A stretch of 64,000 nucleotides of DNA from VRUE01 sp963699225 (GCA_963699225.1 OY969423.1:248001-312000), one strand, 5' to 3'; shown: positions 26,924 to 35,981, numbered from the stretch's first letter. Numbers and translations are program-made. The notes: generated by a model not told the origin, from the sequence alone.

Positions 26924-27823
26924 ATGTTGAATCTACCTAGGACGCCCAAGATTGCGATGGCCACGTTGGTCGCTGCGCTTTCGATGCTCAGCCTGGCCGG
27001 AAGTGCATCGGCGCTGTCGGGCGAATTCACGAAATTTAAATACTGCCCTTGGACGAATCCCGAAGTGAGGCGGTGCGCGTACGCGGAAACGACGGGTGGG
27101 GAAGTCGTACTGGGGAACAAGGCCGTTCCGATTGTTAATCCGGTTCCCCTGCAAGGCGGCTACGGCGCTGAAGCCGAAGAAGGGCCGGAAGCTGGCTTTT
27201 CCAAATTCTATGAAGCCACTAACAAAGTAACGCTGGCGAAAGTTGCTCAGCCGATTCCAGGAGGTCTTCTGGGTTTGGTGCCGCCCGCGGGCTCGCCTGC
27301 TCCGGTCAAAGAACTTGTTGAACTTGCGGCCAAAAACGGTCTTACTGGCGTCAACTCGACATTGGAATTGGCACGACCGGCAAGCGAGATCAGGATCAGC
27401 GAAATCCATCTTGCTGAAGAGTTGGGCATAGCGCTGAGGCTGCCGATCAAGGTCCATCTGGAAAACCCGTTCCTGGGGAGCTCCTGCTACATCGGCTCGA
27501 GCAGCTCGCCGATCATCTGGGAATTGACCGTTGGCACAACAGCGCCGCCGAAACCGAATGCCGCGATCAGCGGCGATGGTGGCACGACCAACTTCTTCGA
27601 AGAAGGTCAGATAGTTGAACTTGCCGATGCGGCGCTTGTCGACAATTCCTGGTCGGCGCCGACTCCTACTGGATGCGGCGGACTTCTGTCTGCGCTTGTA
27701 GATCCCGTGATCGAAGCGCAGCTTGGATCGACGGCCGCAGGGCACAACACGGCGATCCTCGAGAACGACATTTCAGCGTCGCCTGCCTTGGCGGTGAAAA
27801 TCAACGACGAAGAACATCCTTAA
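26924..27823 (+). CDS. Secreted protein of the 301-aa array family, diverged member 1
   Basis: 299 aa with a signal peptide ending ASA/L near residue 31. Shares GEFTKFKYCPWTNPEVRRC at the start of the mature part, the SSCYIGSSSSPI segment and the terminal LAVKINDEEHP with the unit copies. AGAGGG at 26911-26916 precedes the ATG by 7 nt. Unlike the core copies it has accumulated many changes, so it lies outside the homogenised zone. Function unknown. Confidence 0.85.
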   Translation: MLNLPRTPKIAMATLVAALSMLSLAGSASALSGEFTKFKYCPWTNPEVRRCAYAETTGGEVVLGNKAVPIVNPVPLQGGYGAEAEEGPEAGFSKFYEATNKVTLAKVAQPIPGGLLGLVPPAGSPAPVKELVELAAKNGLTGVNSTLELARPASEIRISEIHLAEELGIALRLPIKVHLENPFLGSSCYIGSSSSPIIWELTVGTTAPPKPNAAISGDGGTTNFFEEGQIVELADAALVDNSWSAPTPTGCGGLLSALVDPVIEAQLGSTAAGHNTAILENDISASPALAVKINDEEHP

Positions 27824-27866
27824 CGAGTGTTTTCTGTAACTAACCATCGAGTATGAGGGAGAATCA

Positions 27867-28778
27867 ATGACAAAGCAGAGAAATACGCGAGGGGCGGTGT
27901 GCATGGCACTGCTTGCCAGTGCACTCCTGCTCTTGGTGCTAGCCGGCAGTGCGCAAGCAAAACTCACCGGCGAATTCACTAGATTCCAGTACTGCCCGTA
28001 CAAAAACACCGAAGTCAGGCGCTGTACCTACTCGCCCACCATCGGTGGCGAAGTCGTCCTCGGCTCGAAGAAAGTGCCGATCGTGAATCCAGTCGTGCTT
28101 CAGGGCGGTTACGGCGCCGAAATCGAAAGCGGACCCGAAGAAGGCTTTAGAAAATTCTACGAAGCCACCAATGGTGTGACGCTCTCGAAAGCCGCGCAGC
28201 CGGTTCCGGGCGGTCTCGCCGGCTTCGTGAACTGCAAAGAAATCAGCAATATTATATTGCGCCTGAGCTGTGAAGGCATTTTTGAAAATGGCCTCACCGG
28301 TGTCAACAGCACGCTCGAACTGGCCAGGCCGGCAAGCGAGATCAGAATCAACGAAAATCATCTCGCCGAAGAGGAAGGTATCGCCCTGAAACTGCCGGTC
28401 AAGTTTCGCCTGGAAAACCCGCTCTTTGGCAGTTCCTGCTACGTCGGCTCGAGCAGCTCGCCGATCAACTGGAACCTGACCGTGGGTACGACGAGTCCTC
28501 CCGGGCCGAACAAACCGATCAAAGGCAGCGGAGGTGTGACTGAATTCTTTGAAGAAGGTCAAATCCTCAAGCTCAAAGGCGCTGAACTGGTCGATAACGC
28601 TTGGGCGGCGCCAAAAGCAGAAGGATGTGGAGGCCTCTTCTCCTTCATCCTCGACCCGATCGTCAATGCCTCCTCCGGCCTCCCGGCCGCGGCTGGCAAG
28701 AATACGGCGAGGCTCAAAAACGACATTTACGAGACGCCGTCTCTCGCAGTCAAAATCAACGACGAAGAACATCCTTAA
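27867..28778 (+). CDS. Secreted protein of the 301-aa array family, diverged member 2
   Basis: 303 aa, signal peptide ending AQA/K near residue 31, AGGGAG ahead of the ATG at 27867. Closer to the unit copies than the preceding gene (KNTEVRRCTYSPTIGGEV, SSSSPINWNLTVGTT, EFFEEGQILKLKGAELVDNAW). It has an insertion with two extra Cys (VNCKEIS, LSCEGIF) near the middle, probably an added disulfide. Ends LAVKINDEEHP and is followed by a strong hairpin. Confidence 0.85.
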   Translation: MTKQRNTRGAVCMALLASALLLLVLAGSAQAKLTGEFTRFQYCPYKNTEVRRCTYSPTIGGEVVLGSKKVPIVNPVVLQGGYGAEIESGPEEGFRKFYEATNGVTLSKAAQPVPGGLAGFVNCKEISNIILRLSCEGIFENGLTGVNSTLELARPASEIRINENHLAEEEGIALKLPVKFRLENPLFGSSCYVGSSSSPINWNLTVGTTSPPGPNKPIKGSGGVTEFFEEGQILKLKGAELVDNAWAAPKAEGCGGLFSFILDPIVNASSGLPAAAGKNTARLKNDIYETPSLAVKINDEEHP

Positions 28779-28791
28779 GTCCTAAGGGATC

Positions 28792-28825
28792 ACGGACGCC
28801 GGGCACGAATGTGCCCGGCGTCCGT
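28792..28825 (+). terminator. Strong hairpin at the end of the secreted-protein array
   Basis: ACGGACGCCGGGCAC, loop GAAT, GTGCCCGGCGTCCGT: a perfect 15-bp stem 13 nt after the last array gene's stop. The tail is only weakly T-rich (atattcg), as is common in high-GC actinobacteria. Confidence 0.7.
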
Positions 28826-28870
28826 ATATTCGGGCTCGATGCCCGCATCAGACTTTCTGCATAGCCGCTG

Positions 28871-30769
28871 ATGGCGCAGCGGATTCCTCGTGACGAATCG
28901 CTGAGTCGCGTACACGGCGTTGGCGCTCTGTTCTCCGCCGCCTATGGCAACGTCGGCTCCTCGATCTATTACGCGCTTGGCGTTACGGCGGCCTTCGCGC
29001 TCGGCCTGACGCCGGTTGCCTTCGTCATCTCCGGATTGATCTTCGCGGCGACGGCGGCCACCTACGCCGAGGCGACGGTGATGTTCCCGGAGGCCGGCGG
29101 CTCCTCTTCCTTCGCTCGCCACGCCTTCAACGAGCTCGTCAGCTTCATCGCTGCTTGGGGGCAGATGCTCAACTACACGATCACGGTCGCGATCTCGGCT
29201 TTCTTCGTGCCCCACTACCTCGCCGTCTTCTGGCCCTGGCTCGGAAACAGCCCGGGGGACATCATCGGCGGTGCCGTGCTGATCGTCGCCCTCGCCCTGA
29301 TCAACATCCGCGGGACCGAGGAGTCGGCGAAGCTCAATTTGATCCTGGCTGTCGCCGACCTCGCCACCCAGGTGGTGCTTGTCGGTATCGGGCTGGTCTT
29401 GGTCTTCAGCCCGCAGGTTCTGGTCGACAACGTCCACCTCGGCGTTGCCCCGACCTGGAGCGACTTTGCGCTCGGCATCGCGGTCGGGATGATCGCCTAC
29501 ACCGGTATCGAGACGATCTCCAACATGGCCGAGGAGGCCAAGGACGCGGCCAAGACGATCCCGCGCAGCGTCGGCCTTGTGGTCGTCGCGGTCCTCGGCC
29601 TCTACCTACTGATTCCGATCGTCGCCCTCTCGGCGATGCCGGTGGTCAAGGACGCCGCGGGCCACTACGCGACTGCGCTCGGCTCGAAGTTCGCCGACGA
29701 TCCGATCCTCGGCATCGTCGAGAACCTCGGTCTCTCCTCGGGCCCGACCGAAATCCTCCGCTACTACGTCGGCGTGCTGGCGGCAGTGATCCTGCTGATC
29801 GCCACCAACGCGGGCCTGATCGGCGTCTCCCGCCTCACCTACTCGATGGGCCAGCACCGCCAGCTCCCCGAGGGCCTGCGCCAGGTCCATCCCAAGTACC
29901 GCACCCCCTACATCGCGATCCTGATCTTCGCCGCGATCGCGATCATCACCCTGATTCCCGGCAAGACCGACTTCCTGGCGACGATGTATTCGTTCGGCGC
30001 GATGCTTTCCTTCACGATCGCTCACGTCGCGGTGATCCAGCTGCGTCGGCGTCAATCGGGAGTGGAGCGTCCCTGGAAGCCGCCACTCAACTTCCGCGCC
30101 TTCGGCGCTGAGGTGCCGCTGACGGCCGTCCTCGGCGGCCTCGGCACCTTCGCCGCCTGGATCGTCGTGATGGCGCTCAACCCGCGCACACTGATCGTCG
30201 GCACCGGCTGGATGGCGCTGGGCATCCTCGTCTACGTCCTCTACCGTCGCAACCAGGGCCTGCCGCTGACCGAGACGGTCAAGGTGCTGACCCCCGAGCC
30301 GCTCGGGGTCGAGGAGATCGAGTACCGCAGCGTCCTCGTCGCCTTCGAGGACGACCAGCCCTTCTCCGAGGAGGTGGTGGCCACGGCGATCAAGCTCGCC
30401 TCCAAGCGCCGCCGGGGGATCCACGTGCACTCGATGCTGACCGTGCCGACCAACCTGCCGCTGAACGCCGAGCTGCCCGATCAGGAAGGTGAGGCGCAGA
30501 GCAAGATCGAGCAGGCAAAGCTGATCGGCGGCCAGCGCGTGACCGGTCACGTCGAGCGGGTCCGGCCCGGCCAGGCTGGCTACGACATCGCCGACGAGGC
30601 AAAGCTGATCAACGCCGCTGCCGTGGTCGTCGGCCTGCGCTACCGCAACGGCCGCCCCCTTTACGACAAGACCCTGCAGACCGTCCTAGGCGAGCGCCCC
30701 TGCCGCGTCATCGTCGTCTCCGAACAGGGCGCCCAGCGGGGCGGCGAAGTAACGCCTGCGCTCGCCTAG
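28871..30769 (+). CDS. APC-superfamily permease with C-terminal UspA domain (1)
   Basis: 632 aa. Residues ~15-460 form about 12 membrane segments of the amino acid-polyamine-cation type (GNVGSSIYYALG and GGSSSFARHAFNEL near the first helices). Residues ~490-630 form a UspA-like soluble domain (YRSVLVAFEDDQPFSEE ... CRVIVVSE). The same fusion is repeated at 30965, and both lie upstream of two TrkA proteins. In Mycobacterium tuberculosis the APC-like Rv2690c adjoins ceoB and ceoC, so K+ uptake controlled by nucleotide binding is a reasonable inference, though amino-acid transport cannot be excluded. Confidence 0.85.
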   Translation: MAQRIPRDESLSRVHGVGALFSAAYGNVGSSIYYALGVTAAFALGLTPVAFVISGLIFAATAATYAEATVMFPEAGGSSSFARHAFNELVSFIAAWGQMLNYTITVAISAFFVPHYLAVFWPWLGNSPGDIIGGAVLIVALALINIRGTEESAKLNLILAVADLATQVVLVGIGLVLVFSPQVLVDNVHLGVAPTWSDFALGIAVGMIAYTGIETISNMAEEAKDAAKTIPRSVGLVVVAVLGLYLLIPIVALSAMPVVKDAAGHYATALGSKFADDPILGIVENLGLSSGPTEILRYYVGVLAAVILLIATNAGLIGVSRLTYSMGQHRQLPEGLRQVHPKYRTPYIAILIFAAIAIITLIPGKTDFLATMYSFGAMLSFTIAHVAVIQLRRRQSGVERPWKPPLNFRAFGAEVPLTAVLGGLGTFAAWIVVMALNPRTLIVGTGWMALGILVYVLYRRNQGLPLTETVKVLTPEPLGVEEIEYRSVLVAFEDDQPFSEEVVATAIKLASKRRRGIHVHSMLTVPTNLPLNAELPDQEGEAQSKIEQAKLIGGQRVTGHVERVRPGQAGYDIADEAKLINAAAVVVGLRYRNGRPLYDKTLQTVLGERPCRVIVVSEQGAQRGGEVTPALA

Positions 30770-30779
30770 AATCGCCCCC

Positions 30780-30968
30780 GTGCCTTCTCCTGAGCGGATC
30801 TACCAGGGTTCTGTCCGCGCCTTCTCACTCGTCTTCATCGCCCTGGGCTTGGCGCTCCTCATCGCCACCCTCGCCAACGGCGGCGGCCCGCTTTCGGTTG
30901 GCACGCTGCTCGGCGCCGCCTTCCTCGCCGTCGGCGCGGGCCGGCTCTGGATAGCGTCTCGTACGTGA
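30780..30968 (+). CDS. Small two-helix membrane protein
   Basis: 62 aa with two hydrophobic helices (residues ~13-31 and ~38-59). The GTG at 30780 follows TAGAAT (30767-30772) by 7 nt, a leaderless arrangement whose -10 box overlaps the upstream stop codon. The stop overlaps the next GTG (GTGA), so it is coupled to the second permease and may be a small accessory subunit. No family recognised. Confidence 0.65.
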   Translation: MPSPERIYQGSVRAFSLVFIALGLALLIATLANGGGPLSVGTLLGAAFLAVGAGRLWIASRT

Positions 30969-32971
30969 GCGAGCCGGAGCAAGCAGAGCAGCCCTCTAAA
31001 CCGCGGCTGGAGCCGCTCCTGCAGCGCGCCACCGGCGTGCCGGGGCTTTTCGTTGCCGTTTACTCGGCAGTCGGCTTCTCGATCTACTTCGCGCTCGGAG
31101 TGGTCGCCGACCGCGGGCTTGGCCTGACGCCACTGATCTTCCTCGCCGCCGGCCTGCTCTTCGTCATCACAACGCTCAGCTACGTCGAGGGCGGGGCGAT
31201 GCTGCGCGAACGCGGCGGCTCCTCGAGCTTTGCCCGCAACGCCTTCAACGAGCTGATTGCCTTCATCGCCGGCTGGGCGATCCTGATCGACTATCTGATC
31301 GTCGCTGCCCTGGCCGCGATCTCGGTCCCGCACTACCTGGAGCCGATCTCGTCCAACCTCTCCGAGGCGGGCTGGGAGATCGGTATCGCCGGCGCCGTGA
31401 TCGTCGCCGCTTGCGTGCTCAACATGCTCAACATCACCGGCCGCAGCCGAGAGCGGCCGCTGGCGGTCCTCGCCCTCGCCGACATCGTCCTGCAGCTCGC
31501 CGTGGTCGTCGTCGGCGTGCTCGCGGTCTTCCACCCCGACCGTCTCACCGACCAGATCAACCTCTTCACCAGTCCCGACTTCCACGACATCGTCTATGCC
31601 TCGGTGGTGGCGATGCTCGCCTACGCCGGTATCGAGGCCGCCTCGGACCTCGCCCCCGACATCAACGTCAACCCGCGTGACCTCAAGCGCATCGTCTCGG
31701 TCGGCGCCCTCGCGGTGCCGCTGGTCTACGCCGGTATGGCCGCGATCGCGCTGATGGCGGTGCCGGTCGTCGCCGGTCCGCACGGTCCCGAAACCGCTCT
31801 CGGCCACCGCTACGTCGAGGCGCCGGTGCTCGGCGTTGTCTCCGCCTACCACCCGGTCTGGGTCTCCGACGCGATGCGCTGGCTGGTCGTCATCGTCGCC
31901 ACGCCGGTCCTCTTCTGGGCCGTGACGACGGCGCTGCTCGGCGTCTCCCGCCATATCTACACGCTGGCGATCAACCGCCAGATCCCCAGCTGGCTGGGCA
32001 AGCTCAATAGCCGCCACGCGACGCCGCAGGTGGCGATCGCGATCTCCGGCGTGATCGCGATTGGCCTCGTCCTGCCGACCAACGTCAAGCTGCTCGCCGG
32101 CCTCTACGCCTTCGGCGCGATGCTGGCGATCACGATCGCCCAGCTCTCGATCCTGCGCCTGCGCGTCACCCAGCCCGACCGCCCGCGCCCCTTCCGCGTC
32201 CCCCTCGACGTCGAGTGGCGCGGCGCCCAGCTGCCGCTGCCGGCCCTCTTCGGCGCCGTCGTCAGCGCCCTCGCATTCGTCAGCGTCCTCATCTACCACA
32301 ACACCGCCCGCTGGGTCGGCCTCGGCTGGATGACCTTCGGCCTGCTCTTCTACGTCATCTACCGCAAGGGATTCGAGGGGACGACACTGACCAAACGCGT
32401 CACCGTCAGCGAGAAGGCGCTGACCAAGCAGGTGCCCGAAGTCGCCTTCCGCAACATCCTCGTGCCGGTCTTCGGCACCAAGCTCGACGACGACATCGTC
32501 GCCACTGCCGGCCGCCTCGCTGCCGCCGAGCAGGAGGAGGCCGAGAGCGGGGAGGATCCGACTCGGCTCGACCTCGTTTACGTGATCGAGGTGCCGCTGA
32601 CCCTGCCGCTCGACGCCGAGCTGCCGGCCGAGATCGAGGAGGGCGCGAAGCGCGCCCTGCAGCGCGCCAGCGATGTCGGTGAGGAGTACGAGGACGTCAA
32701 GGTCAGCGCCGAGGTCGTGCGAGCCCGCGGGATCGGCGCCGGCATCGTCGAATCAGCCCGTCGTTTCAACTCCGAGGCGATCGTGATTGGCGGCGAGCCC
32801 CCGACCAAGATCAAGGGTGGCGCCAGGCTGGGCGGCATCGGCGCCGCCAAGCCCGCCGAGATAGGCGCCGCCACCGAGTACGTGCTGAAGAAAGCGCCCT
32901 GCAGGGTCCTGCTTACCGCCCCGCCGGAGACGGGCCCGGCGCCCGCGAAAAAGCCGTCGTACGCCGGCTAG
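30965..32971 (+). CDS. APC-superfamily permease with C-terminal UspA domain (2)
   Basis: 668 aa; the same layout as the permease at 28871 with a longer hydrophilic N-terminus. The permease region (GFSIYFALG, GGSSSFARNAFNEL) is followed by a UspA-like domain from ~residue 500 (FRNILVPVFGTKLDDD ... AIVIGGE ... CRVLL). A Gly-rich insertion interrupts the usual GSxG nucleotide loop of the Usp domain. Begins at the overlapping GTG. Its stop lies in a 19-bp tandem duplication. Confidence 0.85.
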   Translation: MSEPEQAEQPSKPRLEPLLQRATGVPGLFVAVYSAVGFSIYFALGVVADRGLGLTPLIFLAAGLLFVITTLSYVEGGAMLRERGGSSSFARNAFNELIAFIAGWAILIDYLIVAALAAISVPHYLEPISSNLSEAGWEIGIAGAVIVAACVLNMLNITGRSRERPLAVLALADIVLQLAVVVVGVLAVFHPDRLTDQINLFTSPDFHDIVYASVVAMLAYAGIEAASDLAPDINVNPRDLKRIVSVGALAVPLVYAGMAAIALMAVPVVAGPHGPETALGHRYVEAPVLGVVSAYHPVWVSDAMRWLVVIVATPVLFWAVTTALLGVSRHIYTLAINRQIPSWLGKLNSRHATPQVAIAISGVIAIGLVLPTNVKLLAGLYAFGAMLAITIAQLSILRLRVTQPDRPRPFRVPLDVEWRGAQLPLPALFGAVVSALAFVSVLIYHNTARWVGLGWMTFGLLFYVIYRKGFEGTTLTKRVTVSEKALTKQVPEVAFRNILVPVFGTKLDDDIVATAGRLAAAEQEEAESGEDPTRLDLVYVIEVPLTLPLDAELPAEIEEGAKRALQRASDVGEEYEDVKVSAEVVRARGIGAGIVESARRFNSEAIVIGGEPPTKIKGGARLGGIGAAKPAEIGAATEYVLKKAPCRVLLTAPPETGPAPAKKPSYAG

Positions 32972-32992
32972 TACGTCGTACGCCGGCTAGTG
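32955..32992. repeat. 19-bp tandem duplication across two convergent stop codons
   Basis: Two copies of CGTCGTACGCCGGCTAGT plus one base (A in the first, G in the second). Copy one contains the TAG of the permease; copy two contains, on the other strand, the TAG of the lipoprotein gene. Confidence 0.8.
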
Positions 32993-33499
32993 ATTGCCGC
33001 AGACTTCGAAGCCCAGTTCCTGGGCGATCTTGTCTGCCTTGGCGAAGGTCTGTTTCACCTTGCTGAACAGCAGCTGCGGTTCTGCTTCGCCTTTTTCAAG
33101 CGCTTCTTCAGCCGCCTCGAAATAGGCTTCGACCTTGTCCTCTTCGCCTTTGGGGGCGCCAAGGGCTTTGAGCTCTTTCATCTGCTTGTCAAGCGCCGGG
33201 ATGGCGATCGTTTCGACCAGTTCGATTTCGTGGGCCTTGATTTCGGCCGGGGATTCCCCACCTCCGGGGCCGATTCCTTTGAGCCCTTCTTTCTTTAGGA
33301 AGGCGGCGAACTTCGTCTGGACTTCTTTGCGGCCTTTGGCGCAGATCGCGTCGCCCTGCTTGATGAACGCCGCCTTGAGCGGGGTATTGGCCAGGTCGGT
33401 GAGGGTGGTGGAATCGCTGCTACCGCCGCCACCGCAGCCGCTCGCGACAGCGAGGACGGCCAGCACCGCGAAGATCGTTGTCAGCCCATGCCTGCTCAA
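32987..33499 (-). CDS. Small lipoprotein of unknown function
   Basis: 170 aa from TTG 33499, which has GGAGGG 6 nt upstream; an upstream in-frame TTG at 33514 lacks one. The signal segment ends in VASGC followed by a GGGG linker, a lipobox. The mature part is helical and charged and begins with a KAAFIKQGDAICAKG motif that resembles SKAELIEQGDAICAEV in the lipoprotein at 36855, so the two belong to one family. Ends with a second Cys (FEVCGNH). Role unknown. Confidence 0.75.
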   Translation of the reverse strand: MSRHGLTTIFAVLAVLAVASGCGGGGSSDSTTLTDLANTPLKAAFIKQGDAICAKGRKEVQTKFAAFLKKEGLKGIGPGGGESPAEIKAHEIELVETIAIPALDKQMKELKALGAPKGEEDKVEAYFEAAEEALEKGEAEPQLLFSKVKQTFAKADKIAQELGFEVCGNH

Positions 33500-33607
33500 T
33501 CCAATCCCTCCCAATTAGTCGAAACCCGTCGATCAATGTATCTCAGTCCGCGGGCAGCGGTCGCCTGCTCAGGCTGATGTACGAAGCGTTGATCTAGACT
33601 CAGCGCC

Positions 33608-34048
33608 GTGTTCATCCTGATCGTTGGCTGTGGCCGCGTTGGCTCCTCCGTCGCTCGCTCGATGCTGAGCGAGGGGCATGAAGTCTCCTGCCTCGACGAG
33701 GACCCCGAGTCGCACGCGCGGCTCGAGGTCGGCCTCGACAAGGGCTGGGAGGACCTCGGCGGCCAGTTCACAGTCGGCGCCGGCCTCGAGACCGATGCCC
33801 TGGTCGCCGCCGGGATCGAGCGCGCCGACGCCTTCATCGCCTCCACCGACGGCGACAACACCAACATCGTCATCGCCCAGATCGCCCAGCGCCGCTACGA
33901 GGTGCCGACCGTGATCGCGCGCATCCTCGACCCGCTGCGGGCCGAATGGTACGAGCGCCAGGGCCTGCACACGGTCTGCCCGACCCGGGTCGCGATCGAC
34001 ATGCTGGAGAGCGCCGTTCGCGAGGGCGACGTGCGCGAGGCCTCCTGA
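33608..34048 (+). CDS. ceoB: TrkA/RCK N-domain protein (CeoB-like)
   Basis: 146 aa. NAD-binding Rossmann fold with GCGRVGSSVA near residue 8, an acidic residue at the end of strand 2 (CLDEDPE) and the ASTDGDNTNI loop. It consists of an RCK_N domain only; the RCK_C domain is absent. Such proteins gate K+ channels and transporters. TAGACT (33595-33600) ends 7 nt before the GTG, a leaderless arrangement. It overlaps the next gene by one base (TGATG), which argues for a two-subunit regulator. Confidence 0.85.
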   Translation: MFILIVGCGRVGSSVARSMLSEGHEVSCLDEDPESHARLEVGLDKGWEDLGGQFTVGAGLETDALVAAGIERADAFIASTDGDNTNIVIAQIAQRRYEVPTVIARILDPLRAEWYERQGLHTVCPTRVAIDMLESAVREGDVREAS

Positions 34049-34740
34049 TGTACATCATCGTCGTCGGCGCTGGCAAGGTGGGTTGGAACCTGGCCCGTGA
34101 GCTGCTCGAAAAGGAGCACGAGGTGACGGTGATCGAGAACAACCGCCGCCGCTACCTCACCGTCGAGCAGGAGCTCGAGCACAACGTTTCCTACGGCGAT
34201 GCCTCCGAGCTCTGGGTGCTGGAGCGGGCCGGGATCGAACGCGCCGACATGCTGATCGCGGTCACCGGCGACGACGAGGACAACATGCTGATCTGCCAGG
34301 TCGCGCGCGAGAAGTACAACGTCGAGCGGGTCATCGCCCGCGTCAACAACCCGCGCAACAAGCCCCACTTCGACCTGCTCGGGATCAAGCCCTCGGTCTC
34401 GGCCACCGACCTGATCCTGCGCCTGCTCGAGCACGAGGTGCCCGAGTACGGCCTCGTCCACCTGCTCGACCTGCAGGAGGAGCAGCTGGAGATCATCGAG
34501 ATGTTGCTCGGCAAGGACTCCGGGGTAACCGGGAGGCGTGTCGGTGACCTTGAAATGCCCGAAGGCAGCCTCTTGATCTCGGTGCTGCGCAACGGCAAGG
34601 GCTTCGTTCCCGTCGCCGACACGGTGCTCGAGGTCGGCGACGAGGTGCTGGCGGTGCTCGACCCGGGCCACGAGGAGCTGCTGAAGGAAATGTTCGGCCC
34701 ATCCTCCGGCGGCAACGGCTCGGGCAACGGCAGTGGCTGA
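34048..34740 (+). CDS. ceoC: TrkA/RCK protein with N and C domains (CeoC-like)
   Basis: 230 aa from ATG 34048, directly after the CeoB-like stop. Residues 1-~140 are RCK_N (GAGKVGWNLA, VIENN, AVTGDDEDNML); residues ~150-220 form an RCK_C domain (GVTGRRVGDLEMPEGSLLISVLR). It ends in a Gly/Ser-rich tail. Expected to pair with the preceding protein and sense NAD(H) or nucleotides to control K+ flux, perhaps through the permeases encoded just upstream. Confidence 0.85.
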   Translation: MYIIVVGAGKVGWNLARELLEKEHEVTVIENNRRRYLTVEQELEHNVSYGDASELWVLERAGIERADMLIAVTGDDEDNMLICQVAREKYNVERVIARVNNPRNKPHFDLLGIKPSVSATDLILRLLEHEVPEYGLVHLLDLQEEQLEIIEMLLGKDSGVTGRRVGDLEMPEGSLLISVLRNGKGFVPVADTVLEVGDEVLAVLDPGHEELLKEMFGPSSGGNGSGNGSG

Positions 34741-35968
34741 GCGCCAGGCCGACTTCCTCCTGATCGGCGGCGGCCTCGCCTCCGCCAACTGCGCCGCCGA
34801 GCTGCGCAAGCGCGGGGCGGAGGGCTCGATCCTGCTCGCCGGCCGCGAGCCCGAGCCGCCCTACGAACGCCCGCCGCTCTCCAAGGAATACCTGCGCGGC
34901 GAGGCCGAGCGCGCCGACGCCTACGTCAACCCGCCCGAGTGGTACGAGCGCAACGACGTCGAGCTGCTCAGCGGCACCAACGTGATGTCGCTCGACCCGG
35001 CGGCACGGACGGCGAAGCTGCAGGGCGGCGATGAGGTCAGCTTCGGCAAGGCGCTGATCGCCACCGGGGCGATGGTCAACATCCTCCGCGTCGAGGGCGC
35101 CGAGAACGAGGGCATCCACTACCTGCGCGCCTTCGGCAACTCCGACGCGATCCGCGACGACGCCAAGGCGGCCGAGCACGTCGTCCTGATCGGCGGCAGC
35201 TACATCGGCGCTGAGGTCGCCGCCTCGCTGACCGCCCAGGGCACCAAGTGCACGATCGTGACGATGGAGGAGATCGCGCTCTCCCGCACCTTCGGCGAGG
35301 AGGCGGGCCGCTGGTTCCACCAGCTGCTCGAGTCCAACGGCGTCACCATCCACGGCGGCGAGGAGCTCGAGGCTTATGAGGGCGACGGTCGGGTCAAGGC
35401 CGTCGTCACCAAGAGCGGCCTGGCGATCGAGTGCGACGCGGTTGTCGTCGGCGCCGGCGTGCGCCCCGACGCGATGCTGGCCGAGCGCGCCGGCCTCGAG
35501 GTCGACGACGGGATCGTCTGCAACTCCAAGCTGCAGACCTCGGTCGAGGGCATCTACGCCGCCGGTGACTGCTGCTCCTACGACAGCGTCATCCACGGCC
35601 GCCGTATCCGGGTCGAGCACTGGGACGTGGCGATGCAGCAGGGCATGCACGCCGCCCGCAACATGCTTGGCGCCGGCGCCGACTACGAGGTCGTCCCCTA
35701 CTTCTTCAGCGATCTCGCCGACTGGGCCGGCCTCGAGTACGTCGGCCCGGCCGTGGACTGGGACGAGGAGATCTGGCGCGGCGATCGCGACAAGGGCGAG
35801 TTCTCCGTCTGGTACCTGAAGGACGGCCGCGTCGCCGGCGCCCTCAGCGTCGAGCGCTCCGAAGACCTCGCCGAGGCGCGCCGCCTACTTGCCGACGGCG
35901 TCGACGTCTCCGGCGCCAAGGAGCAGATCGCCGACCCCAACAGCGATCTTTCCGCGATCGGCGCCTAG
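34733..35968 (+). CDS. FAD/NAD-dependent ferredoxin reductase-type oxidoreductase
   Basis: 411 aa. FAD-binding GGGLASANCA near the N-terminus, a second Rossmann motif GGSYIGAEVA (residue ~155) for NAD(P)H, and the FAD-contact motif GIYAAGDC (residue ~275). The C-terminal region resembles the reductase components of Rieske oxygenases and cytochrome P450 chains. No redox-active CxxxxC is seen, so it is not a disulfide reductase. The GTG start overlaps the CeoC-like stop by 8 nt. No ferredoxin or oxygenase gene is nearby, so the acceptor is unknown. Confidence 0.85.
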   Translation: MAERQADFLLIGGGLASANCAAELRKRGAEGSILLAGREPEPPYERPPLSKEYLRGEAERADAYVNPPEWYERNDVELLSGTNVMSLDPAARTAKLQGGDEVSFGKALIATGAMVNILRVEGAENEGIHYLRAFGNSDAIRDDAKAAEHVVLIGGSYIGAEVAASLTAQGTKCTIVTMEEIALSRTFGEEAGRWFHQLLESNGVTIHGGEELEAYEGDGRVKAVVTKSGLAIECDAVVVGAGVRPDAMLAERAGLEVDDGIVCNSKLQTSVEGIYAAGDCCSYDSVIHGRRIRVEHWDVAMQQGMHAARNMLGAGADYEVVPYFFSDLADWAGLEYVGPAVDWDEEIWRGDRDKGEFSVWYLKDGRVAGALSVERSEDLAEARRLLADGVDVSGAKEQIADPNSDLSAIGA

Positions 35969-35981
35969 CGCAATTGGTCGC

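Noticed and set aside
26707..26940. 77-codon frame before the secreted gene at 26924
   Set aside because: No ribosome-binding site, no signal peptide or domain, and it overlaps the next start; treated as intergenic.
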